64,000 nt of DNA, from NCBI RefSeq assembly GCF_002803155.1, contig NZ_NNBP01000020.1, positions 118,145-182,144 on the forward strand, read 5' to 3'. Numbering within the stretch: the first letter of the stretch is position 1; each line of letters opens with the position of its first letter. The DNA is from Streptomyces sp. CB02959. Its GTDB lineage: Bacteria; Actinomycetota; Actinomycetes; Streptomycetales; Streptomycetaceae. Shown here in pieces: positions 26,152 to 34,410 of the stretch. Below the pieces are notes generated by a model, which was not told where the DNA came from, did no database searches, and worked only from the letters and a program-made list of their open reading frames with translations. The position numbers and the translations under genes were made by a program.

Positions 26152-27579
26152 ATGGTGACTCTTCAAAGCCTGCTCAATACACTTGGCGCACAGTTACGGC
26201 TCACTGGCAGCGGAGGCAGCAGCCCAGGGTCGCTCATATCGGTAGGACTTAGTCCCGATCCATTGCAGACGGGTCTCACGGATGAAATACCTGGGGTCTC
26301 CCGCACGACCGTGCTGCTGAAGATGCTTCGTTTCAAGGACGCCAGCGTTCCCGATCCCGGGACCTCGATCGCTGACTTCATTGCCGCCGCAGGCCAGGTA
26401 GTCGGAGGCCAGGCTATGCCTGGTGTGTCCGTTAATCTCCCCGGTCCTCCTCTCCCTGTCAACACGCCGTCGCTTGGTAAGGACCCCAACGCCCCTTCCG
26501 CAGACGATGTCCTCTCCGGGGTGCCCGGTATCGTCGGTGTGATCGAGTCAGGCCACCTCCCGCCGACACCGCTCGCAGTCCAACTGGACTGGAACTTCTC
26601 CGTTGACGGCGTACCCGGCACCCCCAAACCAAACCTGTCTGCCTCGGTCATCAGCGTTGTGCCACCGATAGCGTTCAACGATCTCGGCACCCGCCCGCTT
26701 CACACGATGACGATCTCTGTGTCGGGATCGGTCTACGTTCCCAATCCCGAACCAGCCATGCCGAATCTCGCCACCTACACGATCGATCCGCCGCTATCTG
26801 TCGATGTGGACTTCCCTGGCATACCGATCCCTCGGCTGCTCGGTCTGTTCACGTGGCCCAAGTACGGCACCGAGCCGACCTCAGGTGACACCGACCCTGA
26901 CGACAGCTCACTCCTGGTCATGCTGCCCGCCGACTCGCCGCTCGCGGGTCTTGACGGGGTCAGCTCCGCCTTGAAAACCGTGCAAGAGACAGCGGTGCCG
27001 ATCATCTCGCTGTTGAGTGGCCCGCTTGGCGCCACCACCTTCGCCCCCTTCGTGCCACCGGCGGGGATTGTTCAACAGTTGTCCGCACTCATCGCGGGCG
27101 TGGAGAAGATGACCACACGCATGAGCGTCGCCAGTCACGGCGACTACAAGGCAGCCATGCTCATACCGGCGAGCGCTAACCTCAACAGTCCCACTAGAGG
27201 TGGCATCGACGATCTGAACGGCATCTGGTGGGATAAGGAAACAGGCGGACTCGACCACGACTACTACCACGATCACGCCAAGTCCCTGCTTTGGATAGCG
27301 CCGCCAAAGGCAAACGTGGTTATCTACCGAGACTCTCACTTCGAGTGGGATAAAGGCGACGTTGACCAGCATGGGCGCCTGACCATGACGACCGGTGATA
27401 CCTGCCTTGTCGGCATCCCCGAGTTCAGACCGAACCCCGCCGACTTGGACCCCGTCCTGTCGCCGAGCATTCCCGGACTGCGACCAGCGAATACTCATCT
27501 GGACGGTTATTTCACCAACGAGCATCCGCCCACCAGCAACGACGACAAGGCTTGGACGGACTCCGTCGAGTTCTTGTAG
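26152..27579 (+). CDS. Unrecognised 475-residue protein, lower GC
   Basis: ATG with GAAGGGGG immediately upstream. No signal peptide or membrane helix. The sequence is rich in Pro, Val, Thr, Asp and Ser, with many short beta-type runs (HTMTISVSGSVYVPNPEPAM). It also has LLWIAPPKANVVIYRDSHFE near residue 380 and an acidic DHDYYHDHAK segment that could bind metal. It reads as a multi-domain beta protein, but I cannot match it to any family. Codon use is clearly less GC-biased than the host and than the recombinases, pointing to a separate origin. It is preceded by a relatively AT-rich stretch with possible promoter TTGCAC/AAGAAT (17-base spacer). Confidence 0.75.
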   Translation: MVTLQSLLNTLGAQLRLTGSGGSSPGSLISVGLSPDPLQTGLTDEIPGVSRTTVLLKMLRFKDASVPDPGTSIADFIAAAGQVVGGQAMPGVSVNLPGPPLPVNTPSLGKDPNAPSADDVLSGVPGIVGVIESGHLPPTPLAVQLDWNFSVDGVPGTPKPNLSASVISVVPPIAFNDLGTRPLHTMTISVSGSVYVPNPEPAMPNLATYTIDPPLSVDVDFPGIPIPRLLGLFTWPKYGTEPTSGDTDPDDSSLLVMLPADSPLAGLDGVSSALKTVQETAVPIISLLSGPLGATTFAPFVPPAGIVQQLSALIAGVEKMTTRMSVASHGDYKAAMLIPASANLNSPTRGGIDDLNGIWWDKETGGLDHDYYHDHAKSLLWIAPPKANVVIYRDSHFEWDKGDVDQHGRLTMTTGDTCLVGIPEFRPNPADLDPVLSPSIPGLRPANTHLDGYFTNEHPPTSNDDKAWTDSVEFL

Positions 27580-27867
27580 CGGATACGGAAGAACGCCGCA
27601 CCGGCGTTTCACTCATCGGGCCGACCGAGGACAGACCTCATCCCTCAGCAAGGCGCCGCCGCCTGCGCGAGTCGAAAGCGTGCCGCTCCGCCATACAGGG
27701 GCCGTACGCGCCTGGTCATGCCAACCGAATCGGAAAGCTCAAGATCCCGACAGCGTCACGCACTGAGACCGGCGCGTTCACGTAGTTGCCGCAGCCGGTG
27801 CCCGCCCTGAACCGGCGGGCACCGAACCAGATCAGCGCAGACCTCGCTCCGTCAGGTAGTCGCAGCC
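27580..27867. other. Gene-free stretch within the element
   Basis: Nearly 290 bases after the unknown gene. No frame shows coding character or a ribosome-binding site, and no clear terminator hairpin is visible. Confidence 0.4.
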
Positions 27868-28018
27868 ATCTGGACACCCCCGCTGGCCGGGTCGGCGAGC
27901 TGACCGCCTGTACCGAAATCCTGCAAGCAGCCTGAGCAGATGCCCCGGCTTGAGACGATCCACGCCAACCTGTTTGGCCGGCTCCAGGACGAAGCGCAAG
28001 GCCATCTGGGAGACTGAT
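27868..28018 (+). pseudogene. Fragment of a second APH-fold kinase
   Basis: Bases 27868-27930 encode LDTPAGRVGELTACTEILQA, the same residues as codons 231-250 of the intact kinase and nearly the same DNA, with a few synonymous changes. A one-base frame change then gives PRLETIHANLFGRLQDEAQG and a stop, which aligns with the intact protein's C-terminus (VPFYADLANGVQQHLDHLK). It is the tail of a paralogue that lost its 5' part and picked up a frameshift. Confidence 0.7.
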
Positions 28019-28172
28019 CAACGTGGCACGTTCCACGCGTCAATCCCCAGGGCGGGCGTACCACCACCTTCACGGCGCGTGATGTGCATCACGCGATAGA
28101 TCGTCGAAAGAGACACGATGGCCAACACCGGCACGTGGCGCACCACCGGGCTAGGCCCCGCGTAAAGCGACA
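28019..28172 (-). other. Possible decayed DNA-binding gene next to the right end
   Basis: On the minus strand this stretch reads LAIVSLSTIYRVMHITRREG and, shortly after, ALGIDAWNVPR and a stop, which resembles a small excisionase or MerR-like helix-turn-helix (STIYRVMH; ID-W-VPR). The start is not evident. It may be the remnant of an excisionase. Weakly supported. Confidence 0.25.
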
Positions 28173-28214
28173 CAGCCTGTGTGGGACACAGCAAGTGCAA
28201 CGACTCGGTCAGTG
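28173..28214 (-). repeat. Right terminal repeat blocks of the element
   Basis: Inverted counterparts of the left-end blocks: block B GTGTCCCACACAGGCTG (complement of 28173-28189) and block A CACTGACCGAGTCGT (complement of 28200-28214). The spacing between blocks is longer here than on the left (10 bases against 1), so the ends are similar but not equal, as expected for a recombinase that distinguishes them. Confidence 0.65.
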
Positions 28215-28270
28215 CTCATCCCGCGGTCCACTCCGGCCGCGCGCACCCGCGCCCACCATCGACGGAACAT
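28214..28270 (-). pseudogene. DUF4244 pilin-like gene, 5' part
   Basis: ATG at 28270 with a textbook AAGGAGGCAGGAG site encodes MFRRWWARVRAAGVDRGMS (codons 1-19), where the element interrupts it. Reading on into the element adds 20 unrelated codons to a TAG at 28151, giving a 39-residue product without the pilin helix. The remainder of the gene is at 15206-15337. Confidence 0.92.
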
Positions 28271-28433
28271 CTCCTGCCTCCTTGGAATCCCCTGAATTCG
28301 CCTGTGCGTCCGTGAACTTGTGAAGCCTGTGGCACCCCGCGCGGCCCTGCGCGGCCCGGCGCCGGGGTCGGGCTCCGGCCCCGGCCGATCCGGTTGTCGT
28401 GCGCCGCGCCGATCGGGTCGGCGCGCCGCCGCG

Positions 28434-29297
28434 TCACCCCCCTCCGCCACCCCCCAGCAGTCCGCCCGCCAGCCCGATCAGCACCGGTGCCACCCCGAGC
28501 GCCAGGAAGGCCGGCAGGAAGCACCCCGACAGCGGGAGGGTGACCAGCACCCCTGCCCGCCGGGCCCGCGCGGCCGCGGCCCGGCCCCACTCGGCGCGCA
28601 GCTCGGCCGCGATCCGGGAGGCCGGCTCGACGGCCGGCGCTCCTGATATCCCCGCGCGCTCCATGCAGCGCGCCAGCGCCTCGGCGCCGGGGAGCTCCGC
28701 CAGCCGCGGCCATACGGCGGCCGGTTCACCGCCCAGGCGCAGTTCCGCCGCGATGTGCCGCAACCGCTCGGCGACGGTCCCTTCCAACGACCGGCCCACC
28801 GCCTCGGCCGCCTCCCGCGGCCCGGCCCCGGCCGCCAGACAGGCGGCCAGCAGGTCTCCGGCCGGGGCCAGTTCGGCGGCCACCCGCGCCGTCGCGGTCC
28901 GGGCGGCCGCCGCGGCCCGCTGCCACCTCAGCCAGCGGTACGCGCCCCAGCCGACGGCGAACCCGACCAGCACCCCGGTGACGCCGCCCAGGAGGACGGC
29001 CACGCATCCGGCCGCCCCCAGGGGCCCGACCCACTCCCGCAGCCGACCGTCCCGCCGAACGCCCTCACGGGCCGCTCCGCGCCTCCGCCGCCTCCCCCGG
29101 ACCACCCACCACGGCCGCGCGCACCCGCCCTCCTGGCTGCCGTACAGGCCGCTTGTCGCCCCCTCCAGCACGCCCGGCACCCGCCGCCGTACGGCACGCT
29201 TCGCACGTACCAGCCGCACCACCTCCCCCGCGCACAGCACGCCCATGACGACCGGCGCCACCATCCCCACCCTGTGGAAAACTTCCGGGCTCACCAC
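28434..29297 (-). CDS. TadC-like type II secretion F-domain membrane protein
   Basis: 287 residues from GTG 29297 (GGGGGAGG five bases upstream). An N-terminal membrane helix, a basic cytoplasmic stretch, then the T2SSF domain (LAPAGDLLAACLAAGAGPREAAEAV is its first helical repeat) and two C-terminal helices ending in a glycine run. It forms the inner-membrane platform of the tad secretion machine together with TadB. It lies 13 bases after TadB, in the operon that continues into the interrupted DUF4244 gene. Confidence 0.85.
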   Translation of the reverse strand: MVSPEVFHRVGMVAPVVMGVLCAGEVVRLVRAKRAVRRRVPGVLEGATSGLYGSQEGGCARPWWVVRGRRRRRGAAREGVRRDGRLREWVGPLGAAGCVAVLLGGVTGVLVGFAVGWGAYRWLRWQRAAAAARTATARVAAELAPAGDLLAACLAAGAGPREAAEAVGRSLEGTVAERLRHIAAELRLGGEPAAVWPRLAELPGAEALARCMERAGISGAPAVEPASRIAAELRAEWGRAAAARARRAGVLVTLPLSGCFLPAFLALGVAPVLIGLAGGLLGGGGGG

Positions 29298-29310
29298 GCC
29301 CACCTCCCCC

Positions 29311-30231
29311 TCACTTCCGCACCGCCGCCGCATCGGCGACGATCCGCGCCGTCCAGACCACCCCGCCCCACTCCAGAACCCCGCCGACGGCCAAACAGCC
29401 CCAGCCGGCCGGGGTGTGCAGCAGCACCCCGAGCGGATCGGCGCCGAGCGCACCACCCATCAGGAGCCCACCCACCGGCAGCAGCGCGAGCACCGAGGCG
29501 GTGGCCCGCGGCCCGGCCAACTGGGCCCGCAGCTCCTCCCGTTGCTCCCGTTGGGCGACGAGCCCGGCCGCGATCCGCTCCAGCCCGCGGGCGAGCCCCG
29601 CGCCGCCCTCCACCGCCACCTGCCAGCACGCCGCCGCCCCGGCCAGACCCTCGGCACCGGGCTGCCGCGCCGCCGCCCGCAGCGCCCCGGGAACGTCCCC
29701 GCCGTACCGCGCGGCCGCCAGCACCGCGGGCCCCGCCTCCGCCAGCCCCGGCACCCCCGCCGCGACCAGCGCCCGGTCCGGCTGCCGGCCGGCCCGCAGC
29801 TCCCCCGCCACCGCCCCGCAGAACCCGGCCACCGCCGCCGCCCGCCGATCCGCCGCCCGCCGCCGTGCCCGCCCGGCCAGCCACCGCCGCACGACGACCA
29901 GGGCCACCACCGAGGCCACCGCCGGCAGCATCGACCGCCCCAGTGCCCCCAGCGCGATCCCGGCCGGCAGGCACCAGACCTCCGCACCGACGTCGCACCG
30001 GCGTCCCAGCCGCCACCGCCGGCCCTCCGCGCCACCGCCCGCCCGCCCGGCGCACCACTCCCGCAGCACCGCGCCACGCCCCCGAACCGGCCGCCCCGCC
30101 GCGGCGGAGTCCCCCAGGACCGCGGCCATCCGCCGCCGCAGGGCACGGCCGCGCCGCAGCCGCCGCACCAGCACCACCACGCACGCCACCGCGATCACGA
30201 GCGCAACCGGCCCCGCCCCGTCCCTCAGCAC
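29311..30231 (-). CDS. TadB-like type II secretion F-domain membrane protein
   Basis: 306 residues from a GTG that overlaps the TadA stop, with AAAGGGG eight bases upstream. An N-terminal helix (VALVIAVACVVVLV), Arg-rich loops and a further membrane segment lead into the T2SSF domain: GFCGAVAGELRAGRQPDRAL, then a region ending WQVAVEGGAGLARGLERIA, and two C-terminal helices. Platform protein of the Flp/tad apparatus. A 330-residue form starting at ATG 30306 is possible but would overlap TadA by 82 bases. Confidence 0.85.
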   Translation of the reverse strand: MLRDGAGPVALVIAVACVVVLVRRLRRGRALRRRMAAVLGDSAAAGRPVRGRGAVLREWCAGRAGGGAEGRRWRLGRRCDVGAEVWCLPAGIALGALGRSMLPAVASVVALVVVRRWLAGRARRRAADRRAAAVAGFCGAVAGELRAGRQPDRALVAAGVPGLAEAGPAVLAAARYGGDVPGALRAAARQPGAEGLAGAAACWQVAVEGGAGLARGLERIAAGLVAQREQREELRAQLAGPRATASVLALLPVGGLLMGGALGADPLGVLLHTPAGWGCLAVGGVLEWGGVVWTARIVADAAAVRK

Positions 30232-31382
30232 CCCTCGCCACCCCTTTCGCACAGCCGCGCCAACCGCCCCCAGCCGCGCGCCTCCTGGAATCCCCGCGGA
30301 CTCCACACAGCCGCCGGAACGGTCACCACGAAGCCGTCGCGGTCCCGCTCCAGGACGTGGATCTCGGCAATCCGCCGCCGCCCGGCCCGGTCACGCACGA
30401 GGTGCAGCACGACGGACAGCGCGGCCGCCAACTGGCTGTGCAGGGCCGCCCGATCCAGCCCGGCGGTGCACCCCAATGCCTCCAGGCGGGCCGGCACATC
30501 GCACGCGGCATTGGCATGGACCGTGCCCGAGCCCCCTTCGTGGCCCGTATTGAGCGCCGCCAGCAGGTCCGTGACCTCCGCGCCGCGCACCTCGCCGACC
30601 ACCAGCCGGTCCGGCCGCATCCGCAGCGCCTGCCGCACGAGGTCCCGCAGGGTCACCCGACCGGCGCCCTCCTGGTTGGCGGGCCGGGTCTCCAACCGCA
30701 CCACATGGGGGTGGTCCGGCCGCAGCTCCGCCGAGTCCTCGGCCAGCACGATCCGCTCGGCCGGACCGACCAGCCCGAGCAACGTGCTGAGCAACGTGGT
30801 CTTGCCCGAGCCCGTACCGCCGCTGACCAGGAACGACAGCCGCGCGGCCAGCAGCGCCCGGAGCAGCCCGTCACCGCCCGGCGGAACCGTCCCCGCCGCC
30901 ACCAGCTCCGAGAGCGCGAAGGCCCGGGGCCGCAGCACCCGTAAGGACAGGCACGTCCCGGCGACCGCCACCGGCGGCAGCACGGCGTGCAGCCGTGTGC
31001 CGTCCGGAAGCCGGGCGTCCACCCACGGCCGGGCGTCGTCCAGTCTCCGTCCGGCGACCGCCGCCAACCGCTGGGCCAGTCTGCGCACCTCGGCCGCGTC
31101 CCGGAAGCGGACGTCGGTGCGCTCCAGTCCGCCACCCCGGTCCACCCACACCGCGTCCGGCGCGGTCACCAGCACATCCGTCACGTCGGGCGCGGCCAGC
31201 AGCGGCTCCAGCGGCCCGCTGCCGACCATTTCCGAACGCAACGCGCCCACCACGCCCAGCACTTCGGCGTCCCCGAGGAGCCGTCCCTCCTCGCGCAGCG
31301 CCACCGCCACCCGGGCCGGCGTCGGGTCCGCCCCGGCCTCGGCGAGCCGCCGGCGCACCACGTCCAGCAGTTCCCGGCTCAT
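30225..31382 (-). CDS. TadA/CpaF secretion ATPase
   Basis: 385 residues. An N-terminal helical domain precedes the PilT/VirB11-type ATPase core: Walker A SGGTGSGKTTLL, Asp box region IVLAEDSAEL, Walker B/His region MRPDRLVVGEVRGAEV, and HANAA. It powers pilin assembly and secretion through the TadB/TadC platform. The start ATG 31382 (MSRELLDVVRRRL) has only a G-rich region upstream. 211 bases without a recognisable gene separate it from the CpaE-like gene. Confidence 0.92.
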   Translation of the reverse strand: MSRELLDVVRRRLAEAGADPTPARVAVALREEGRLLGDAEVLGVVGALRSEMVGSGPLEPLLAAPDVTDVLVTAPDAVWVDRGGGLERTDVRFRDAAEVRRLAQRLAAVAGRRLDDARPWVDARLPDGTRLHAVLPPVAVAGTCLSLRVLRPRAFALSELVAAGTVPPGGDGLLRALLAARLSFLVSGGTGSGKTTLLSTLLGLVGPAERIVLAEDSAELRPDHPHVVRLETRPANQEGAGRVTLRDLVRQALRMRPDRLVVGEVRGAEVTDLLAALNTGHEGGSGTVHANAACDVPARLEALGCTAGLDRAALHSQLAAALSVVLHLVRDRAGRRRIAEIHVLERDRDGFVVTVPAAVWSPRGFQEARGWGRLARLCERGGEGC

Positions 31383-31593
31383 CCGGCACCACCGCCCCCG
31401 GCGGCCGCACCGACCCACACGCCCCCCACGGGGCCGCCGCCACCGCGGCTCCTACGGGACCACCACCCCGCCCCGCACAGCAGCCCGCCCCGCCACCAGT
31501 CACCGAACCGCGGCCCGCACCGACCCGCGGCCGCACCGCCCCCCGCTCCGGCCACCCGCCCCCGGCACCACGGCGCTCCCCTCAGCCGCCGCC

Positions 31594-32751
31594 TCATTCC
31601 GACGCACCCCCCGGCTCCCCCGCGCCCCCGGCTTCCACCGCACCGGCCCCACCGGCCCGGGCCCGTTCCCAGAACCCCGTGCAGAACCGCGCCAACGGCC
31701 CCCGCGCCCGCGCGCCGGGCACCCGCCCCCGGGCCAGGTCTTCCGGCAGCCCCGCCTCCCATGGGAGTTCACCCGCCAACGGCAGCCCCACCAAGCGCGC
31801 GACCTCCTCCGCCGTCGGCCCTCCGCCGCACCCCGGGCCGGGATGTCCACAGGCCACCGCCCGGAGGTCACGCAGCTCCGCCCGCACCCCGTCGGCCACC
31901 CGGCGCGCCGCCGCCACCGCCCGCAGCTCCGCCGGGACGAGCAGCAGCCCGACGTCCACCTGTGCCAGGGCCTCGGCCACCGTCCCGTCGACCCGGCGCG
32001 GCAGGTCCACGACCACCACGCCGCCGCGCCGCCGCGCCGCGGCCAGGACCGCCCGCATGGCCGGTGGCGGGATGGCCACCTCCGCTCCCCGGTCCCAGCT
32101 CAGCACCCGTAAGGAGTGCAGCCGGGGCAGCGACTCGGCGAGCGCGCCACCCGCCACCCGGCCGCGCGACTCGGCGAAGGCCGGCCACCGCAGCCCCTTC
32201 TCCTGCTCACCGCCGAGCAGGACGTCGAGCCCACCGCCCAGGGGATCACCGTCCACGAGCAAGGTGCGCTCCCCCACGCGGGCGGCGGTGACGGCCAACG
32301 CGGCCGCGAGCGTGCTCGCCCCGGATCCGCCGCGCCCGCCGATCACGCCGACCGTCAGGGCCGGCGGCCCCGCCCCCTCGACCGCGTCGGCGATCCGGTC
32401 CACCAGCCAGCGCTCGCCGTCGGGAAGGGCCAGCACCCGCTCCGCCCCGACCGCCACGGCCTGGCGCAACACGGCGACATCGTCCGCGTCCCGGCCGACG
32501 ATGACGACGCCCGCACGGCGCCCGGTACCGGACAGCCGACCGGCGCAGTCCGCGCCGACGACCACCAGCGGCGCCGATTCCCAGTCCTGCGCGCGAAGGG
32601 GCGGGCGGTGCGCCACTTCGGGCAGCGCGCCGGCCGCCGCGCACAGCCGCAGGAGGTCGTCGAGGAGCTCTTCGTCCTCGGTGACCAGCAGCGGCCCGTC
32701 CCGCTCTTCACCGCTTCGCACCAGCTGGTCTGAAGTAGATGATCCGGACAC
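31594..32751 (-). CDS. CpaE-like ParA/MinD ATPase of the tad operon
   Basis: 385 residues from GTG 32751 with GGGGGA six bases upstream. An N-terminal response-regulator-like domain without the phosphate-accepting Asp pattern (LLVTEDEELLDDLLRLC) is followed by a deviant Walker A (GVIGGRGGSGASTLAAA) in which the lysine is replaced by alanine, typical of the actinobacterial CpaE homologues found beside the DECH helicase. LLVDGDPLGGGLDVLLGGE is the switch region. It probably localises the secretion machine. First gene of the tad operon. Confidence 0.85.
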   Translation of the reverse strand: MSGSSTSDQLVRSGEERDGPLLVTEDEELLDDLLRLCAAAGALPEVAHRPPLRAQDWESAPLVVVGADCAGRLSGTGRRAGVVIVGRDADDVAVLRQAVAVGAERVLALPDGERWLVDRIADAVEGAGPPALTVGVIGGRGGSGASTLAAALAVTAARVGERTLLVDGDPLGGGLDVLLGGEQEKGLRWPAFAESRGRVAGGALAESLPRLHSLRVLSWDRGAEVAIPPPAMRAVLAAARRRGGVVVVDLPRRVDGTVAEALAQVDVGLLLVPAELRAVAAARRVADGVRAELRDLRAVACGHPGPGCGGGPTAEEVARLVGLPLAGELPWEAGLPEDLARGRVPGARARGPLARFCTGFWERARAGGAGAVEAGGAGEPGGASE

Positions 32752-33232
32752 GTTCTGTCCCCCTATCGCTACGCAACTCGCGCTTCCGCGAACTTCGCGG
32801 ACTTTTACGGTGCAGCGATCGGGAAATCTCTGTGGATCTTGACCCAAAACTGTGGACAACTCCGCGGTTGTGAATATCCCCGTCACCTATTCCAGCGACG
32901 AACGGGCACTTCTGGGGCGCATGAGAAGCCTCCGCAGAGCAGCCCGACGACTACCCAGCGTGATGGCATATGCATGACAGAAGCGCGCGCCAACGGCACG
33001 CGGAATCCAGGCGAATCAAGGGTTCACGGCAGAAAAAGCGTCCGGACATGCGACGACCCCCGCCGGGGGGGAGAGCGGGGGTCGTCCCCACGGCCGACTC
33101 GGGGGGGGAGGAGTCGGACCGGGTTAGCACGGTCGCGAACGATCCGTGACTTCCATGGTGTACCCGAGAGCCTTCTCAGGCAAACCCACGCGCCACACCT
33201 TACGCCGAATGGTGGGCGCCTATGCTCGCCCC
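32752..33232. other. Divergent intergenic region with two strong hairpins
   Basis: 480 bases between the CpaE-like gene (leftward) and the HAD gene (rightward). Hairpin 1 is a perfect 12-bp stem GACGACCCCCGC/GCGGGGGTCGTC (33052-33086); hairpin 2 is CCGACTC/GAGTCGG around a G-rich loop (33094-33117). Neither flanking gene needs a terminator here, so these may end a small RNA or act in the HAD gene leader. The stretch near 32760-32990 is relatively AT-rich and should contain the tad promoter. Confidence 0.55.
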
Positions 33233-34141
33233 GTGGAAAACCACTCCGTGCCTCACTCGACTCCCCGTACTGCCGCGTTCTTCGACTTGGACAAGACCGT
33301 CATTGCAAAGTCGAGCACGCTGACCTTCAGCAAGTCCTTCTACCAAGGCGGCCTGATCAATCGGCGGGCCGTACTGCGCACCGCGTACGCCCAGTTCGTG
33401 TTCCTCGCGGGCGGCGCCGATCACGACCAGATGGAGCGGATGCGCGAATACCTCTCGTCGCTGTGCCGCGGCTGGGACGTGGCCCAGGTGCGGGAGCTCG
33501 TCGCCGAAACGCTGCACGATCTCATCGACCCGATCATTTACGACGAAGCCGCCTCGCTCATCGAGGAACACCACGCGGCCGGGCGGGACGTCGTCATCGT
33601 CTCCACCTCCGGCGCCGAGGTCGTCGAACCGATCGGCGAACTCCTGGGCGCAGACCGGGTGGTGGCCACCAGAATGGTGGTCGGCGACGACGGCCGCTTC
33701 ACCGGAGAGGTGGAGTACTACGCCTACGGACCCACCAAAGCGGAGGCCGTCCGGGAACTCGCCGCGTCCGAGGGATACGACCTCCAGCGCTGCTACGCCT
33801 ACAGCGATTCGATCACCGACGTGCCGATGCTGGAAACCGTCGGCAACCCCTGCGCGGTCAATCCGGACCGGGCGCTGCGGCGCGAGGCGACCGCCCGCGG
33901 CTGGCCGGTGGTCACCTTCAGCCGACCGGTCCCGCTCAAGAAGCGGCTGCCCGCGCTGGCGATGCCCTCCCGACCGGTGATCACCGCCGTCGCCGCGATC
34001 GGCGCGGCCGCCGCCACCGCGACCCTGGTCTGGTACGCGAGCCGCCGCAATACCGGAAAGAAACGACTTGCCGTATTGCCCGCATTTGCTGCGAAACGTA
34101 AAGATCTGGGAGCTGGGGTTCCGCTCACCCGCCACGAGTAG
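33233..34141 (+). CDS. HAD-IB family phosphatase
   Basis: 302 residues from GTG 33233. HAD motif I FFDLDKTVIAKSS (nucleophile and acid Asp), motif II VIVSTSGAE, and motif III with YAYSDSITDVPML; an alpha-helical cap lies between motifs I and II (SFYQGGLINRRAVL). SerB-like fold; C-terminal hydrophobic helix (ITAVAAIGAAAATATLVWYA) and a basic tail suggest membrane association. Orthologues are widespread in streptomycetes as HAD-IB hydrolases; the substrate is unknown, possibly a lipid phosphate. TATGCT lies six bases before the GTG, with no ribosome-binding site close by, so a leaderless transcript is likely. Confidence 0.88.
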   Translation: MENHSVPHSTPRTAAFFDLDKTVIAKSSTLTFSKSFYQGGLINRRAVLRTAYAQFVFLAGGADHDQMERMREYLSSLCRGWDVAQVRELVAETLHDLIDPIIYDEAASLIEEHHAAGRDVVIVSTSGAEVVEPIGELLGADRVVATRMVVGDDGRFTGEVEYYAYGPTKAEAVRELAASEGYDLQRCYAYSDSITDVPMLETVGNPCAVNPDRALRREATARGWPVVTFSRPVPLKKRLPALAMPSRPVITAVAAIGAAAATATLVWYASRRNTGKKRLAVLPAFAAKRKDLGAGVPLTRHE

Positions 34142-34350
34142 TACAAAGGACTTAACGGCCCGCGAGACCAAGGACATCCGAGAGGAACGCCTTTAACGCA
34201 TCAAGAGGCCCACGGACCGACGCATGAATGCCGAGCACCCACGCGACGCCGACCCGTCGATTACGGGCCAGCCGCACCAGGTAAGCGGACAACGAATCCG
34301 ACCTGATGGGCAGAAAACCGAGCACGCATGGTAACTGGGCGGACGTGCCA

Positions 34351-34380
34351 GCGGCGGTACCGAAGGGTTGGTACCGCCGC
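34351..34380 (-). terminator. Terminator of the Fic-like gene
   Basis: Perfect 11-bp stem GCGGCGGTACC/GGTACCGCCGC with an 8-base loop, 30 bases beyond the stop of the Fic-like gene; may also serve the converging HAD gene. The remaining 209 bases up to the HAD stop hold no gene I can see. Confidence 0.7.
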
Positions 34381-34410
34381 AACCCGTGTCAGGGACCGGG
34401 CACCGCGCCG

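Larger units (their letters stand above)
15338..28213. mobile_element. 12.9-kb RIT/Tn554-like element with three tyrosine recombinases
   Basis: Boundaries are set by reconstructing the interrupted DUF4244 gene. The left flank ends CCGCGGT at 15337 and the right flank resumes GCTCAT at 28214, with a 2-bp GT present at both junctions (15336-15337 and 28212-28213). The element carries, from the left, recombinases 1-3, a coiled-coil accessory gene, a terminator, a regulatory/peptide-modification cargo, an unknown 475-residue protein and gene remnants. GC is visibly lower than in the host genes, most clearly in 26.1-28.2 kb. The trio of overlapping recombinase genes is the defining feature of RIT elements and resembles tnpA/B/C of Tn554. 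Confidence 0.88.

Noticed and set aside
25877..26158. 93-codon plus-strand frame between the kinase and the unknown gene
   Set aside because: Low coding character, Pro/Arg/His-rich, and in conflict with the somewhat better minus-strand frame and the promoter region of the next gene.
28399..32112. Plus-strand frame of over 1200 codons opposite the tad operon
   Set aside because: Pro/Arg/Ser/Ala-rich antisense of five recognised secretion genes.
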